Assembly (NCBI GenBank): GCA_003645845.1
Contig: QNCV01000091.1
Coordinates: 1 to 8,554 of the forward strand
Reading direction: 5' to 3'
DNA: 8,554 bases
DNA from: Fidelibacterota bacterium
GTDB lineage: Bacteria > Fidelibacterota > UBA2242
Of the stretch, positions 6,812 to 8,554 are shown one piece after another (position 1 is the stretch's first letter; the number at the start of each line of letters is the position of its first letter). A program made the position numbers and the translations under genes. A model generated the notes under the pieces. That model did not search any database. It was given only the letters and a program-made list of their open reading frames with translations, and had not been told where the DNA came from.

Positions 6812-8014
6812 TTAGATTATTAATGATTCAAGGCCATTTCGGAAGCGCTTTAGACCTTCCCGGAGATTTTGCATGCTGTTGGCATAGGAAAACCGGACAT
6901 AGTTTTCCATCCCGAACGCCGAGCCGGTAACAACAGCAATATGCACTTTTTCCAGTAAATAGATACAGAAATCGCCGGTATTAACAATGCCTTTTGTATT
7001 GTTCTGAATATAGTAACCGACATTGGCCATGGTATAAAAAGCGCCTTTCGGGAGTGTACAGGATACATGGGGTATTTTATTGAGTTCCTCTACGAGGAAT
7101 TTACGGCGTTCGTCGAAATCCCGACACATTTTCTCAATGCTTCCGTTTTCTCTGGTTAACGCCGCAACCGAAGCCATTTGGGTAAAGGAGGTAACGCAGG
7201 ATACGGTGTGTCCCTGAAGACGGGTGGCGGCTTTGATGATGTCAATCGGCCCGGCCGCATATCCCATGCGCCAGCCGGTCATGGCAAAGGCCTTGGATAC
7301 GCCGTTAATCACGATTGTCCGTTGCTTGGCAGCGTCTGAGATTTGAGCGATGGAATAGTGTTTCTCACCGTCATAGATTAATTTTTCATAGATTTCGTCG
7401 GAAATGATCAGAATATTGTGTTTGATACAAATATCGGCAATGGCTGCCAATTCTGATTTGGTGTAGACTGCACCGGTGGGATTATTGGGTGAATTCAGAA
7501 TTAAGACTTTCCCTTGATTTAATCGCGACAGGGTTTGATTCAGCTGATCGGCGGTAATTTTAAAGGCGTTGGATTCGTCTGCCGGAAGATAGACGGGAAT
7601 TCCACCAGCCATCACTACCTGTGACGGGTAGCTGACCCAGTAAGGCGCAGGAATGATAACCTCATCACCCGGATTGCAAAGGGTCATCAAAACAGTTGCG
7701 ATGGCGGCCTTTGCTCCGGGTGAGACCAGGATTTCACCGGGACTGTAGTTCAGATCGTTGTCATTTTTCAATTTGGTGACAATGGCGTTCCGTAATTCGG
7801 GAATTCCGGCAGCGGCCGTATATTTGGTAAAATTATCGTCGATTGCCTGAATTCCGGCTTTTTTGATATATTCCGGAGTATTGAAATCGGGTTCACCGAC
7901 ACCAAAATTAATCACGTCAATCCCTTTGACGGTCATCTCCCGGGCTTTGGCATGCATGGCCAGCGTCGGGGAGGGTTTTATGGCTTTCGCTCGATTGGAA
8001 ATGATATCCGACAT
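6812..8014 (-). CDS. Class I/II pyridoxal-phosphate aminotransferase, aspartate aminotransferase-like
   Basis: PLP enzyme that probably exchanges the amino group between glutamate and oxaloacetate (aspartate plus 2-oxoglutarate). The 400-residue length fits the Thermus/Bacillus-type (I-gamma) aspartate aminotransferases. Active-site residues are visible: Trp126 (APYWVSY) stacking on PLP, Asn178 (NSPNNPTG), Asp206 and Tyr209 (SDEIY), the Schiff-base Lys241 (NGVSKAFAMTGWRMGY) with Arg249 for the phosphate, and Arg374 (YVRFSY) for the substrate alpha-carboxylate. The N-terminal FGVGEPDFNTP segment is also typical. The start is well supported by GGGAG (8022-8026), 7 nt upstream of the ATG. It is the first gene of the minus-strand block, so the operon promoter should lie in 8015-8160. 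Related family members use aromatic amino acids or prephenate, so exact substrate range is open; the aspartate assignment is by overall resemblance and by its place beside gltB. Confidence 0.93.
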   Translation of the reverse strand: MSDIISNRAKAIKPSPTLAMHAKAREMTVKGIDVINFGVGEPDFNTPEYIKKAGIQAIDDNFTKYTAAAGIPELRNAIVTKLKNDNDLNYSPGEILVSPGAKAAIATVLMTLCNPGDEVIIPAPYWVSYPSQVVMAGGIPVYLPADESNAFKITADQLNQTLSRLNQGKVLILNSPNNPTGAVYTKSELAAIADICIKHNILIISDEIYEKLIYDGEKHYSIAQISDAAKQRTIVINGVSKAFAMTGWRMGYAAGPIDIIKAATRLQGHTVSCVTSFTQMASVAALTRENGSIEKMCRDFDERRKFLVEELNKIPHVSCTLPKGAFYTMANVGYYIQNNTKGIVNTGDFCIYLLEKVHIAVVTGSAFGMENYVRFSYANSMQNLREGLKRFRNGLESLII

Positions 8015-8050
8015 ATCCGAACTCCCGTGTCAAAATTGTTGGATAAAATA

Positions 8051-8058
8051 CAAAATTA
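8051..8058 (-). promoter_or_regulatory. Possible -7 box upstream of the aminotransferase operon
   Basis: TAATTTTG on the minus strand fits the Bacteroidota -7 consensus TAnnTTTG and would give a leader of roughly 30 nt carrying the GGGAG ribosome binding site. No TTTG -33 box sits at the right distance upstream; only an A/T-rich run is there. The surrounding DNA is AT-rich, so this is a weak call. Confidence 0.22.
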
Positions 8059-8135
8059 TGGATTAAATGATAAGAAAAAACCTGTTTCAGCATCGGGACA
8101 TTCCCCAAAAACTAACATATTTTATTGTTAAGTAG
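8059..8135. other. AT-rich intergenic region upstream of the aminotransferase
   Basis: No gene is seen here. It separates the minus-strand operon from the plus-strand open frames to the right. One half of an inverted repeat is visible, GGACATT at 8096-8102, matching AATGTCC at 8172-8178 about 70 bp away. It could be a regulatory site or chance. No riboswitch or leader peptide was recognised. Confidence 0.4.
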
Positions 8136-8423
8136 TATATAAATAAAGAGATAACAGATTTAGCAAATGGAAATGTCCGATTTCAGATGAAAATTGGAGG
8201 CGCTTCTGAAGAGTTTAGAGGGATATTGGACAAAATAGATATTGAAGTCCGTGAATCCTGCGGTGAAATTAATATGTCTCTTTTACTGTGGTGCAAGCTT
8301 AGGAATGTTTGGGAGCACATCGCACCTTACTTCTCGTCACGATGCTCCTGCGTCGTGACGGTCTGCATTAAGGTTTCAGGTGTTCCAAAAATTTTTTTGG
8401 GGGAGATGTCCTTTTATTTTTAG
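8136..8423 (+). other. Unrecognised open frame, possibly a small or decayed gene
   Basis: The plus-strand frame is open from after a TAG at 8133-8135 to a TAG at 8421-8423; the first ATG, at 8187, gives 78 residues. No Shine-Dalgarno precedes that ATG. The first ~50 residues (MKIGGASEEFRGILDKIDIE onward) are mixed-charge and protein-like. From about residue 50 the frame runs through the palindromic element at 8335-8360, which encodes a cysteine-rich tail that looks like translated repeat. This may be the front of a small gene interrupted by the repeat, or a chance frame. I recognise no domain. Confidence 0.2.
8335..8360. repeat. REP-like palindrome, copy 2 (11-bp arms, TCCT loop)
   Basis: Arms CGTCACGATGC (8335-8345) and GCGTCGTGACG (8350-8360) enclose TCCT and pair over all 11 positions, with one G-T wobble. 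The sequence is the reverse complement of the element at 506-531 with two differences over 27 bp, loop included. It is not followed by a T-run on either strand, so it is unlikely to be an intrinsic terminator. Confidence 0.78.
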
Positions 8424-8428
8424 ATTTG
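8396..8428 (+). promoter_or_regulatory. Possible promoter for the gene at 8461
   Basis: TTTG at 8396-8399 and TAGATTTG at 8421-8428 resemble the Bacteroidota -33/-7 pair, with a 21-nt spacer instead of the usual 19. Transcription would start about 25-30 nt before the ATG at 8461. An AT-only hairpin with CC/GG ends (CCAAAAA and TTTTTGG, 8385-8400) overlaps the upstream box. Confidence 0.25.
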
Positions 8429-8460
8429 GGTTTTTCAAAAAATACAAATAGCTTAACACA

Positions 8461-8554
8461 ATGAATATACCTGACAATAAACAACAATTCCAACAGGCCG
8501 TAGAAGCATTTTTAGAACTGGCTTCTGTCAATCATATTGAACCAGATTTTCGAA
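8461..8554 (+). CDS. Start of an unrecognised gene, cut by the right edge
   Basis: An ATG at 8461 opens a frame of 31 codons that runs off the window. The frame is closed upstream by a TAG at 8449-8451, so this is its first possible ATG. There is no Shine-Dalgarno, only an A-rich leader (AACACA), as is common where translation starts depend on A-rich leaders. The visible residues (MNIPDNKQQFQQAVEAFLEL and onward to a DFR end) look like an amphipathic, Gln-rich, probably helical and soluble N-terminus with no signal peptide. No family can be named from this. It points away from the four-gene block and is probably an independent unit. Confidence 0.5.
   Translation, partial: MNIPDNKQQFQQAVEAFLELASVNHIEPDFR

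Noticed and set aside
7863..8108. Short open frames on both strands around the aminotransferase start
   Set aside because: They overlap the well-supported aminotransferase start and its Shine-Dalgarno and have no recognisable sequence.

Overview
The window is a low-to-moderate GC bacterial segment. At its centre is a block of four genes on the minus strand, running from position 8014 down to 693: a class I aspartate-type aminotransferase, a D-2-hydroxyacid dehydrogenase, the large subunit of glutamate synthase (gltB), and a rubrerythrin. The first three are packed tightly (7-nt gap, then a 19-nt overlap) and look like one operon. Rubrerythrin follows after a 119-nt gap and has its own good ribosome binding site, so it may be read through or separately promoted. 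Rubrerythrin suggests an anaerobe or microaerophile. The heptamer repeat array, the short palindromic repeats, the style of the integrase remnant, the poor Shine-Dalgarno sites and several TAnnTTTG-like promoter boxes together hint at the Bacteroidota/Chlorobiota/Calditrichota side of the tree. That placement is inference, held with low confidence.

Left edge (1-692): no intact gene. Reading the minus strand off the window edge shows the C-terminal catalytic tail of a tyrosine recombinase (LGH and IYTH boxes), cut off from its upstream RHxxR half. It is followed by three short palindromes spaced 50-51 bp apart, a stretch rich in inverted repeats, an 11-bp-arm palindrome, and an array of eight 7-bp units that stops 8 bp from the rubrerythrin stop codon. 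This looks like repeat-laden, partly decayed mobile DNA.

Centre (693-8014): nitrogen assimilation and amino-group traffic. GltB makes glutamate from glutamine and 2-oxoglutarate. The aminotransferase moves the amino group between glutamate and oxaloacetate. The dehydrogenase probably reduces a 2-oxoacid or oxidises a 2-hydroxyacid, substrate unknown. No gltD (NADPH-oxidising small subunit) lies in the window, although GltB looks like the type that needs one. Rubrerythrin detoxifies peroxide and could protect iron-sulfur enzymes such as GltB.

Right edge (8015-8554): the upstream region of the aminotransferase, an unrecognised short open frame that contains a second, oppositely oriented copy of the 11-bp-arm palindrome, and the first 31 codons of an unrecognised plus-strand gene that runs off the window. 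I found no defence system, CRISPR array, tRNA or rRNA. The central genes are ordinary housekeeping genes; the unusual content is in the flanking repeats and the hidden integrase remnant.
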